Below are positions 1 through 9,930 of a stretch of DNA of 64,000 bases, piece after piece. The position numbers and the translations under genes are program-made. The notes under the pieces were generated by a model, which saw nothing but the letters and a program-made list of their open reading frames with translations, was not told where the DNA came from and did not search any database. Within the stretch, counting starts at the first letter, position 1, and every line of letters starts with the position of its first letter. This stretch comes from Plotosus lineatus (taxonomy: Eukaryota; Chordata; Actinopteri; Siluriformes; Plotosidae). The stretch lies in assembly GCA_024760905.1 (NCBI GenBank), contig CM045733.1:34955001-35019000 (forward strand), in the 5' to 3' direction.

Positions 1-137
1 TTTATGGATGTGGTGAAGGAGGACATGAAGGTAGTTGGAGTAAGAGGAGAAGATGCAGAGGATAGGGTGAGATGGAGGCAGATGATTTGCTGTGGCGAAC
101 CCTGAAGGGAACAGCCGAAAGGAAAAGAAGAAGTTTT
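1..137 (+). pseudogene. LINE-A (RTE-type) 3' end, cut by window edge
   Basis: The reading frame gives the last residues of the LINE-A polyprotein (..KVVGVRGEDAEDRVRWRQ) followed by a stop and the short 3' end ..CCGAAAGGAAAAGAAGAAG. The same C-terminus and tail recur at 3380-3511, 18526-18660 (minus) and 56380-56512. Only the last ~130 bases are in the window, so how far the copy extends upstream is unknown. It is a fragment of an EN/RT non-LTR retrotransposon, not a host gene. Confidence 0.85.
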
Positions 138-178
138 TAAAGGATACTTTGGGTGAATTCGAGTTCTTAGTTCTTGAA

Positions 179-520
179 GGGGCAGTAGTGGTCTAGTGGT
201 ATAGGACGCTGGATCTCTGATCCAAAGGTTGGGGGTTCGAGTCCCACTCTCCACAAGGTTGTCACTGTTCGCCCAGTGCAGCTAACTGTTATCAAAGGTG
301 GGCCATGTCTGTCACTGTCTATGGTGAGAGGCATGTAAAAGAACCATTGCTGACTTTCGTAAAGAGTAGGCTGCAAAGTCGTCAGCGTGTTTCTGTCCCT
401 TGCTAAAAGGGTTGTGACAGGAAGGGCATCCGACGTAAAAACCTCTGCCAAATCAAACGTGCAAATCAAAATGATTCGCTGTGGCGACTCCCGAGTACAA
501 AGGGAAAAAGCTGAAAGGAA
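179..520 (+). repeat. SINE-A copy, near full length
   Basis: A tRNA-like head carries an A box at 189-199 (TGGTCTAGTGG) and a B box at 235-243 (GTTCGAGTC). The body contains the family hallmark GGTGAGAGGCATGTAAAAG, and the 3' end (..GCTGTGGCGACTCCCG.. then AAAAAGCTGAAAGGA) resembles the LINE-A tail. No clean target duplication was found. Confidence 0.85.
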
Positions 521-1000
521 GACAGCCAGCATCCAATAATAGTTCTACTTTGAACCCTTTCTGATAGTGGATACAATTGTTGTCGGGTTCTATCAATAAG
601 AATATAATAAATATAGAATCATGAAGGTGTGTATTTGGTTATAGTTTTGGCTGTAAATAAGATGATGAACAAAATATACTTCCTATTCAGAAAATTAATG
701 AAATAAATAAATCATCAATCCAATACAAAATTGTTGTTTTGCAGTGACAATCTCAGTTTCAGGATGTAATTGAATTTGACCCAACAGAAAACCTGATCTG
801 AATTGAAATGGGTTTTTAAACCAAGAAAAATTCACGTTTTTTTTTTTGTTTTTTTTTTGAATAATAGGCATAACTTGACAAATCAAAAACACATATATTT
901 CATTTGACCACCATTTAAGACATCTCCATGCTGTTGTTTCAACCACTTTTTACGTCAGACTTATTTCCACCTAGTATTGTACTTACTTTTCACAGACATC
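521..1000. other. AT-rich stretch, no gene seen
   Basis: Short frames only. A T-rich run lies at 838-860. The stretch may be the flank of the Tc1-like remnant that follows, but no inverted end could be recognised. Confidence 0.4.
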
Positions 1001-1005
1001 TTATA

Positions 1006-1450
1006 TAGGAAAAAATAACCATCCCACAAAGTCTTCTCCAGCACATCCCAAAGCTTTTCTATGGGTTTCACAGCAGGATTCTGTGGTGCCAACACATGTA
1101 TGAAAATGATTTCTCATATTCCCTGAATTATTTTTTCACTACTTATTTCAGCCCAAATGCACTTATCATCCAGAAATTTTCTTGTGCCATCACTGAATAA
1201 AAACATTTTGATTGATAAACTGATCATTCAGCACATTCAGGATATCAGCAAAATTCATTTTTGCCACATAATGTTGAGCCTCAAACTGGCCAACTTATGT
1301 GACCAAAGGTCATAACAGTGCCTCCAGTGGCTTATACACTGGCTATTATTCATGGTGGTTCTATCTCCTCCTTCAACTTCCTGCTTATTATGATGCATCC
1401 AACACACTGGAATAGGGTAGAGAAATCTGAACTCATCATATCATGTTGTT
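1006..1450 (-). pseudogene. Degenerate Tc1/mariner-like transposase remnant
   Basis: On the minus strand near 1095-1020 a frame reads LAPQNPAVKPIEKLWDVLEK. This resembles the C-terminal Tc1-family block SPDLNPIENLWDVL, which holds the last catalytic acidic residue. The sequence further 5' on that strand (towards 1450) contains only broken frames with faint GGTVM..FG-type similarity. Stops and frameshifts are frequent and no inverted ends are visible, so this is an old, inactive relic. It differs from the other Tc1-like pieces in the window. Confidence 0.5.
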
Positions 1451-2564
1451 TTTCCCCCTATTGTTCAAGGGTCATCTTGCTACAGTTACTTATACAAATT
1501 TAACACTACTAGCACAGAATCAGAAAGTCACTGAAAGATAAATTTCACAACGTTATAGGTTGGCACAACTTGAAAAGTGTAACTGCAGAGATTTATTATC
1601 TGGATGACATTTGATACATCACTGCTACTTTGTGCTGATGTGGATGGATGTGTTTCTACCACTTTCCAGAGATATTCTGATTGTCTTACTTTATATTGCT
1701 GGGATGTAACATGCAATGTCCCAATTAAAACAAAGTAGTTGCAGGAAAATTATAACAAATTGCAGAGATTTTAAAATAACTGGTTAATTGCAAAATTCAC
1801 CAACATAGCAATATCAGAACTATATGAAATACAGAAAATATAATGGAGAGGACATTGAAAAAAATGCTGTAAAATACCACCAAACACCCTTTGTGTGATA
1901 TAGGAGCAATGTAATCAATGGTGTGTTGTATACTGAAGTGATGTTGCAATGTCACAAATTAAATGACACACAGAATGAATGAATTTGTGCCAGGAGTGAC
2001 ATTAACTCACCCAAGAGCAATGTGAAAGACTGGTGGCCAAAATGAACCTGTGTGCTCTCTTTACTTTGTTATAAAGCTCCAAAAAACTGTCAAAAAGGCA
2101 AATTTTTGAAAAATGTGCGGTAGGTTCAGAGCCCTGCTGTAGGATAACAAGTCAAGACTGAGTGTTAAAATCGTATCTATTATAATTCCTGATGTATTTA
2201 GCTTGTCTTTCCAGGGAAAATCCACTACATCCATAAAACATCAATGTAGTGCTGTTTTTTTGTTGGTTGTTTTTTAAATGAGCACTTTTCATACTACAAA
2301 AACACATATGAACAATTGATGACATCTTTTAACTTTTTAACCACTGATTTTTTTTATACACAAATACCAAAGAATATATGTAGCAAGTTTCATGTCTTGT
2401 ATTAGACTGGTTCTATTTTTAAAAATATCATAAATATCAGTTCAATCTCACTGCAAATCATATATCTGAATATATGGGGTAGAAACATAAAGATCACTGA
2501 AGGACAAAAAAAAGTTCAGAGAATGTGTGAAGTTCCCTGACAGACTGGCAAATTATCAAACTAT
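1451..2564. other. Unassigned AT-rich sequence
   Basis: No credible frame or RNA gene was seen. Part of it could be further decayed sequence of the Tc1-like remnant. Confidence 0.35.
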
Positions 2565-2580
2565 GGTTATGCACACATTG

Positions 2581-3511
2581 TAAGATGTAAGACAGTGGTG
2601 AGGTGTGCTGTCGGTGTGACAGAAGAGTTCAAGGTGGAGGTGGGACTGCATCAAGGGTCAGCTCTCAGCCCCTTCTTGTTTGCTATGGTGATGGACAGGC
2701 TGACAGACGAGGTTAGACAAGATTCCCCATGGACTAAGATGTTTGCAGATGACGTTGTGATCTGTAGTGAGAGCAGAGAACAAGTGCAGGAAAATCTAGA
2801 GAAGTGGAGGTATGCCCTGGAAAGGAGGGGAATGAAAGTTAGCCTCAGTAAGACAGAATACATGTGCATGAATGACAAGGACCCAGGAGGAACGGTGAGG
2901 TTACAGGGAGCAGAAATAAAGAAGGTGGAGGATTTTAAGTACATAGGCTCAACAATCCAGAGCAATGGAGAGTGTGGAAAAGAGGTCAAGAAGCGTGTGC
3001 AGGCAGGTTGGAATGGTTGGAGAAAAGTGTCCGGTGTGATGTGTGATAGGAGGGTATCGGCAAGAATGAAAGGAAAAGTGTACAAGACGGTGTTGAGGCC
3101 AACGATGTTGTATGGTTTAGAAACAGTGGCCCTGGGGAAAAGACAGGAGGCAGAGCTGGAGGTAGCAGAGATGAAAATGTGGAAGTAACGAGGATGGATA
3201 GGATTAGGAATGAGCACATCAGAGGGACAACACATGTAAGACGTTTTGGAGACAAAGTCAGAGAGGCTAGATTGAGATGGTTTGGACATGTACAGAGGAG
3301 GGATAGTGAGTATATTGGTAATAGGATGCTGAGGCTGGAACTACCAGGCAAAAGGCCTAGAGGAAGACCAAAGAGACGATTCATGGATGTGATGAAGGAG
3401 GACATGAAGGTCGTTGGTGTAAGAGAAGAAGATGCAAAGGATAGGGTGAGATGGAGGCAGATAATTCGCTGTGGCGACCCCTGAAGGGAAAAGCCGAAAG
3501 GAAAAGAAGAA
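2581..3511 (+). pseudogene. LINE-A (RTE-type) 5'-truncated insertion, RT domain
   Basis: The frame 2595-3186 encodes the C-terminal half of a reverse transcriptase: GLHQGSALSPFLFAMVMDRL, the catalytic FADDVV block, then KTEYMCMN and EDFKYIGSTIQ. A small deletion near 3178-3186, evident against the copy at 18860-18895, shifts the frame; the remainder continues at 3179-3484 and ends ..RWRQIIRCGDP stop, followed by the LINE-A tail. The endonuclease and the N-terminal RT are absent. A 16-bp target duplication flanks the piece (GGTTATGCACACATTG at 2565-2580; GGTTATGCACACGTTG at 3512-3527), so this is a genuine 5'-truncated retrotransposition event rather than a decayed longer copy. Confidence 0.92.
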
Positions 3512-3628
3512 GGTTATGCACACGTTGAATATGATTATCAACACAAGGAAAATCCACCAAACCAATCCGATTTACATGAAATAATAATGATGAAAATTGA
3601 TATTTAGCTTGTTCTAATGCCTAAAGAC

Positions 3629-3755
3629 TGTGAGTGAGTTCCTTTCGGCTTTTCCCCTTTTTCAGGGGTCGCCACAGCGAATGATTCACACGTTTGATTT
3701 GGCATAGGTTTTTACGTCAGATGCCCTTCCTGACACAACACTTTAGCAAGGGACA
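3629..3755 (-). repeat. SINE-A 3' end only, with 14-bp target duplication
   Basis: The plus strand reads CCTTTCGGCTTTTCCCC..GGGGTCGCCACAGCGAATG, the reverse of the SINE-A tail. The perfect duplication TAATGCCTAAAGAC lies at 3615-3628 and 3756-3769. This is a strongly 5'-truncated insertion. Confidence 0.88.
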
Positions 3756-4026
3756 TAATGCCTAAAGACATTAAAGACAGAAAAAAAAGGCAATTAGAGA
3801 AGTCTTCACTAATTTTGGGCGACTATAAGATTTTGACTAATACAAGGCATTTAAGGCCTGTGTCGACAATAAAAAGCTGTATATGCTGCCTTAAACACAT
3901 TTTGCAAAAAAATTCCCTGCATTATTCTGCCAAATACTGATACTGTACTCATCTGAAGTTCAAACATTGTGTTGTTTATAATTGAATATAATCAAAGTAA
4001 TATTAATTTACACTCATTATGTTAGG

Positions 4027-4108
4027 TTTTGGAGCAGTAGTCATCTGGTGGTAAGGTGCTGGATTACCAATCCTAAAGTTGGGGGTTCAGGTCCCACTGT
4101 CAACATGC
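4027..4108 (+). repeat. SINE-A tRNA-like head, body missing
   Basis: A degenerate A box (near GTAGTCATCTGGTGG) and the block GTTGGGGGTTCAGGTCCCAC match the SINE-A head. The sequence then diverges. Confidence 0.6.
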
Positions 4109-5190
4109 TCCCTAATTAAATGCTCTCAGTCACATTTTGTGGGGTGTCAATGGTTTATAGTATAAAACAAAAGTGTATACTATAAAATAATAATTTTTCA
4201 GGATCTATAATTACGTTATAATTAATATTTTTAAAAAAAGAAAGCATTTATAGAATGTAATATAGCTTGTGTGTTCGGTATGTAGTTTTTGCAGAAGTTT
4301 GCCCTAATCTGTCCCAGTATTCACTACAATAGCAACACTCAGTAAATGGTTGTTAATAAGGCTTAAAATCAGTTTATCCTAACCAGGCAGTGTTAATTTT
4401 GTAACAAGGCTTTTTAACCTTTTTATAAATCCACTCCCTGTGGATAAGGGTCTATGTTTGACATTGTTTGACCATATGACCCAGTTTTGAGCCACAGCTT
4501 TCCCTTACCTGTGCTATATAACTAAATCCATACCCCCACCCCACCCTCATTAACAGAAAAAAGCTCTGGTTGAAAAACAGGCTTGTTTTGGGGTTAAATA
4601 CATGGGGAATGTTGTAAGTGATTTAACCTGAGGTTAAAGGAGGAATTTGTTGGAGGTTGATGTGTGCATTCTTCATGAGCTAATGCAACTGTGATGGCTC
4701 CTCATTCATTTGTTTCTTTGAGTTCATTTTCATTTTGAAAAACAAAATGAAATTGTTTGAATTGAGAGTTTTATTGTTTTATTTTGCTCCTCCCTTAATT
4801 GAGAAAATTATTGCAAAAAAAATTACTGATTACACATGCAATTGCTAAAATTGTAACTAAAACATTTTATTCATAGGACAACACAGTGATCTAGTTCATA
4901 GCATTGCCACCTCAGAGCCCACTGGTACCTGGATCAACCTTGTGCTCAGTTAGATTATGCTGAGATTTGTTATAGAACCTGTTATTATATGCTAGGTCTA
5001 GACTTTAATTCTTTGACGAGACAATGAATTGTAAACCCTTGGGCTATATTCTGGCCTACATGCACATTGATATCAGACATGACTCAGCCAAAAACTTTGA
5101 GAGCTGATAGGTATTGAAGCTGAAGCCAATTACAATGAAGTCTCTATAAATGTGTTTGGACAATCTGCACAAGGATAACATTATATATTT
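4109..5190. other. Unassigned stretch
   Basis: No supported gene, RNA or repeat was recognised; the reading frames are short. Confidence 0.35.
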
Positions 5191-5202
5191 TATATCTATC
5201 TA

Positions 5203-5285
<83 letters not shown>
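5191..5285. repeat. Compound microsatellite (TATC)n(TC)n(TA)n
   Basis: Direct reading shows TATC units, then about 12 TC units, then about 23 TA units ending in CACACAC. Confidence 0.95.
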
Positions 5286-5287
<2 letters not shown>

Positions 5288-5657
5288 TCACATTCTTGCA
5301 TCCAAATTATTTTAACCAGAAAACAAAACAACAACTAAACGATTTGAAATACACCAACACAGTGTACTTTGTGGAAAGAAATATGTTTACTCAGTTGATC
5401 CCATTAAGTTATCTTTCCAGACACCCAGGGTTGGATTCTGAATTCATTTGTGTTTTCAGACTTTATTTCAATCCTGGTTGTCATGGCATATAGCATATAT
5501 AAAGGATTAATTGTTTGTGACTTTGATATTCATTTTGATAACTCAGAACATACTTAGAGAACAGTGTCTTCTCTCCATTCAGTAAATGTTAATAAAAATT
5601 CAGGTTCCACTCGAGATTTAATACTAACTTTCACAAATATTGGCAAGATGCCTTTCA

Positions 5658-6369
5658 AGCACGGTGGTTTAGTAATTAGCATGTATGCCTCGCAGCAAGA
5701 AGGCCTGGGTTCAAGTGCCAGCCCCGGGTGTTTCTATGTGGAATTTGCATGTTCTCCCCATGCTCACGTGAGTGTCCTTCAGGTACTCCGGTTTCCTCCT
5801 ACAGTCTAAAAAGAGTTACAGTCGACTAATATGTTCCAAATGTCCCATAGGTGTGAGTGTGATTGTGAGGGGCAGTGGTGGCCTGGTGGTATAGGGTGCT
5901 GGATCGCTGATCCTGAAGTTGGGGATTTCAGTCCCACTCTCCACAAGGTTGTCACTGTCCCCCCCAGTGCAGCTAACTGGGTTATTAAAGGCGGGAAATG
6001 TCTTTCACTGTCTATGGTGAGAGGCATGTAAAAGAACCATTTCAGACTCTCGTAAATAGAGTAGCTGTCAGCATGTTTCTGTCCCTTGCTAAAGGGTTGT
6101 GTCAGGAAGGGCATCCAACGTAAAAACCTATGCCAAATCAAACTTGCAAATCATTCGCTGTGGCGACCCCTGATAAAGGGAAAAAGCCGAAAGGAAATCT
6201 CATCTCTGAATGTGATTGTGAATTACTGTGTGAGTGTTGGTCCTGTGATGGCCTAGTAAGCTGTCCAGGGTGTACCACGCCCTCACCTGGAGTTGGCTGA
6301 GATGAGCCCCAGCCTCCCTGGGACCCTAATTAGGATTAAGCATTTCAGACAATTAATTAATGATCAATA
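5658..6369 (+). repeat. SINE-B copy split by a SINE-A
   Basis: The head (GCACGGTGGTTTAGTAATTAG..GGCCTGGGTTCAAG) and body (TTTGCATGTTCTCCCC) run to 5868. The tail resumes at 6222 (..GGCCTAGTAAGCTGTCCAGG..CCCTAATTAGGATTAAG). The nested SINE-A is listed separately. Confidence 0.85.
5869..6210 (+). repeat. SINE-A nested in SINE-B
   Basis: This is a full-length SINE-A with tRNA-like head, GGTGAGAGGCATGTAAAAG body and LINE-A-like tail (GTGGCGACCCCTG..AAAAAGCCGAAAGGA). The perfect 11-bp duplication TGTGATTGTGA lies at 5858-5868 and 6211-6221. Confidence 0.92.
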
Positions 6370-7199
6370 TCCATCACTTCCACAGTTAGAAACTACTTCA
6401 GCTCATTATTTTATCATGTAAAATGCATATTAGTAATAATATATACACCTTGCCACATAATCACGTGAAATGTACTTTTTCATCAACTACTGCAGCAAGT
6501 TTCATTTATTATCTCCCAGTATTATCAACAATGATTGGATCACCATCAGACCCCACAAAACATGAGCAGGCAATTCAGACCTTAAAGTCAAAGTTGTGAT
6601 ATATTCTAGATAATGTAACTCTTATTAAAAAAGAAAGAATCATAGACATAATGTTAGCATTCTGGAATAAAGAAGATATGCACACATTAAAATAGAACAC
6701 AAGGAAATTAGATTAAAATGGCACCAAAATAAATTAATCGTATGCCAGTATGCATGGAAGAAAAGTTTTCTTAAATATAAAAATGCTCCTATAGTACTTA
6801 ATGTCTTAGTTACTAGTTATAAGAGTAATGATAAAATGTAAATAACATCAACTTATAGCAGTAAACATTATCATGATACAATATCATGAACTTTTCCCAC
6901 ATTAAGATTTAAAATATCAGGCAAAAAATACATTTCCTAAACTTCAGGTTTTCTCTAAACTGCCAGGCTTTTCAGTAACTAACCAAGTAAAAAAAAAAAC
7001 ATACTTCTATCAGATCAGCACCTAAAATGTTTAAGCTCCACCTTCGAAAATGTCAATAATTTCTTCAATAAATCATCAGAATTGACCCCCCACCCCCTGA
7101 CTGACATATACGTACATGTACTAGTACATGTGTATATAATATCAATAAATACATATTCAATGCTATAAATGCTGATAATAACAATTAAACATTCAAAAG
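6370..7199. other. Unassigned AT-rich stretch
   Basis: No coding frame of note and no repeat boundary recognised. Confidence 0.35.
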
Positions 7200-7790
7200 T
7201 ACAGTAGGCCCTTGACTATTCGCGGTTTTACACCCAAAGTTTGAGTAGTCACTAACTGCGGAGCAACCGGCAGGTGATTCAAATTCAGCCAATGGCTGCC
7301 CTCCTTTCTCCTGATTGGTTGAGCTGATGTCCCACCCCTTTTTCCTCATTCGCGCACAAGTTGTCAATGAGCCTCTTTATGTGTGTTTTAATTACCAGTT
7401 AAGCTCTATGATACCACTCTCTGGCTAAGCGATAGAAATTCTCCTTTCTCTGAACTGTTGTATTAAAATCTTTTTCAATTATTATTCCAGTACAGTACCT
7501 AAGTTCATGTTTATGCGTGAGATTTTATGTTCTGTAGCATGTTTAACAAACGATACCAAAAGGATAAACTTTATTATAGTACTCTTCATGTCCTTTTACA
7601 TTGAAGTTGGAGTGACGTCTCCAAGATGGCGCTGCCCAGAGGGCGACGTCGCGGAGTTCTCGGAGTCAAATTGTTTCTTTGTTCATTTTAATTTGTTTTA
7701 TTTGTTGTTTCATTTGTTCATGTTTTGCACTATGCTCGTCTACGACCGGTACAGCTATAAGACTGGAGTATCTTCAGGCGTGTATTACTA

Positions 7791-7870
7791 AGCAGAGATA
7801 GCATGCTATTAGCAGAGCTAGCATGCTATTAGCAGAGCTAGCATGCTATTAGCAGAGCTAGCATGCTATG
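7791..7870. repeat. Four tandem 20-bp units
   Basis: The unit AGCAGAGCTAGCATGCTATT repeats four times with one or two changes. It lies in the loop region of TIG-1. Confidence 0.95.
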
Positions 7871-8029
7871 GATCGTTTTAATTTGTTTTATTTGTTGTTT
7901 TGTTTCTTCATGTTTTGCACTATACAGCTATAAGATCGGAGTATCTTCGGGCACGTATAACTAAGCACACTCAACTGGGCTTGTTAGCCGGGATGCAGCT
8001 AGCAGAGCTAATATGCTATGGTAGGCAGC

Positions 8030-8310
8030 TCAATGCGAGCCGCAACCCAGCGGACAAGAAGCCCAGGCGGGAAGGGGCCGAACGACGACTTTGGCGCTTG
8101 GGATTGCAGGGGATGAAGGCCGTGTAGCCGGCTGGTATAATCGCCTTATCGGGTGTACTCTCCTCGAGCCATGTTTCACAGAAACACAGTCTTGTAGATC
8201 CCTCTGTGCTGCAATCTGAGCATGAAGCTCGTCCATCTTGTTTCGCAGGGACTGAACATTTTCAAGCAGTATGGCCGGAAGTGCTAACCAAGCCTCTGAG
8301 AACTCCACCT
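8030..8310 (-). pseudogene. LINE endonuclease N-terminal fragment carried by TIG-1
   Basis: On the minus strand the frame includes LLENVQSLRNKMDELHAQIA, the start of an L2/CR1-type apurinic endonuclease domain. In another frame it continues with a broken ETWLEE motif. Upstream on the same strand (about 8600-8330) lies 5'UTR-like sequence containing CCAAGATGGCGCTGCC in reverse. The fragment ends abruptly and encodes no RT. The equivalent piece is at about 60654-60394. It appears to be captured cargo rather than a free insertion, because both TIG copies contain it. Confidence 0.6.
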
Positions 8311-9278
8311 GCGCTTAACCGGTAACCGCTATCATGGAGCTCCCATAGCATAGAATAGATAGAAGACAGAAGTTGTTACGTGCCTAGTTGCCTGAAGCTG
8401 CTCATAGCTGTAGGAGGGTCGACCGATCATAGACAAGCATAGTGCAAAACATGAACAAACATAAAACAAATTAAAACAAACAAAGAAACAATTTGACTCT
8501 GAGAACACCGCGACGTCGCCCTCTAGGCAGCGCCATCTTGGAGACGGCACTACAAGACGTCACTCCAAGTTCAATGTAAAATGATATGAAGTGTAATAAA
8601 GTTTATCCTTTTGGTATCATTTGTTAAATATGCTACAGAGCATAAAATCTCACGCACAAACATTCTCAGAATTAAGAATTAACTGTCATGGAATAATAAT
8701 TGAAAAATACTTTAAAATGAGTGCTTTACAACAGTATATGCTGTATAATGTTTATATTTTATCATCAATAAATATAAGAGTAAAAATTGAAAAGTTTTTT
8801 CTAAATCATTACTATATTTTACTATATTAATACTGTACTAATGAGTAAGACTGTCTATAGAATGTGTTTAAGAAGCATATTTTAGCGCATGTAATAGATA
8901 CACAGTATTTTACTTATAGCTGCTCATTCGCGCATGTGACATATTACAGGGGGCTTTACTTCCAGGTACAGAACTCGCAAATTATCTCGATTCGAGCGCG
9001 GGCTCGAAACTGAACCCCCGCGAATGTCGAGGGCCTACTGTAATGCATAAGATGTAAATAAAATACAAACACACACACATACAGATGTGCGTGCACACAC
9101 AGATGCGCGTGCATGCACTCAGATGCACACCTCTAGTTTTGATGGGGGTTTTGGGTTATTTTTTGTTTTGTGTTTGTTTAGGGGTTTTTTGTTTGTTTGG
9201 GTATGTTTTTTTTTTTTGCATAATTGGCCTTGTTTTGCAGCATTTCCTTGAACTTTCCCCCTATTCTTCCTTAATTTC

Positions 9279-9930
9279 CAGGCTGACAGACGAGCTTAGA
9301 CAAGAATCTCCATGGACTATGATGTTTGCAGATGACAGTGATCTGTAGTGAGAGTGTTGTGTTCTGTAGTGAGATCTGTAGTGTTCCACTCCTTTCTAGG
9401 GCATATCTCCACCTCTCTAGATTTTCCTGCACTTGTTCTCTGTTCTCACTACAGATCACAATGTCATCTGCAAACATCATAGTACATGGAGATTTTTGTC
9501 TAACCTCGTCTGTCAGCCTGTCCATCACCATAGCAAACAAGAAGGGGCTCAGAGCTGACCCTTGATGCAGTCCCACCTCCACCTTGAACTCTTTTGTCAC
9601 ACTGACAGCACACCTCACCACTGTCTTACATTTCTCATACATGTCCTGCACCACTCTAACATACTTGTCTGACACTCCAGACTTCCTCATGCAATACCAC
9701 AGTTCCTCTCTTGGCACCCTGTTATATGCTTTCTCCAGATCCACAAAGGCACAATGCAGCTCCCTCTGACCTTCTCTGTACTTCTCTATTGACATCCTCA
9801 AGGCAAACACTGCATCTGTGGTGCTCTTTCTTGGCATGAAACCAAAATGTTGTTCACAAATGCTGACCTCTGCCCTTAGTCTAGCTTCCACTGTTCTTTC
9901 CCATAACTTCATCGTATGGCTCATCAACTT
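9279..9930 (-). pseudogene. LINE-A copy, RT part; joined to an inverted scrap
   Basis: The minus strand from 9930 reads the RT core (KLMSHTMKLWERTVEARLR, FVDLEKAYNRVPREELW, LHQGSALSPFLFAMV, FADDIVI) and stops matching after YALERSG at about 9400. The following 9279-9352 is the same RT segment in plus orientation (LTDELRQESPWTMMFADD), so the copy ends in an inverted duplication. The 5' continuation of this LINE lies beyond the L2 insertion, at 11753-13322. The C-terminal RT part and LINE 3' end are missing. Confidence 0.85.

Larger units (their letters stand above)
7202..9040 (+). mobile_element. TIG-1 element with internal LINE-derived fold-back
   Basis: The terminal inverted repeats are CAGTAGGCCCTTGACTATTC (7202) and the reverse of GTCGAGGGCCTACTG (9040). 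TA lies on both sides (7200-7201, 9041-9042). The ends recall Tigger/pogo elements of the Tc1/mariner superfamily. No transposase is encoded. Inside, a long inverted repeat (about 7450-7760 against 8400-8720) is built from LINE 5' sequence, with an endonuclease fragment on the minus strand at about 8310-8030 and four 20-bp tandem units at 7791-7870. A second copy with the same plan lies at 59987-61406. Strand is arbitrary. Confidence 0.85.

Noticed and set aside
2651..3289. Long minus-strand open frame opposite LINE-A
   Set aside because: It is the antisense shadow of the LINE-A RT and lacks any domain of its own.
7791..7870. Regulatory array of 20-bp units
   Set aside because: Only four units, inside a transposon cargo region and absent in this form from the sister copy; a local slippage expansion is simpler.
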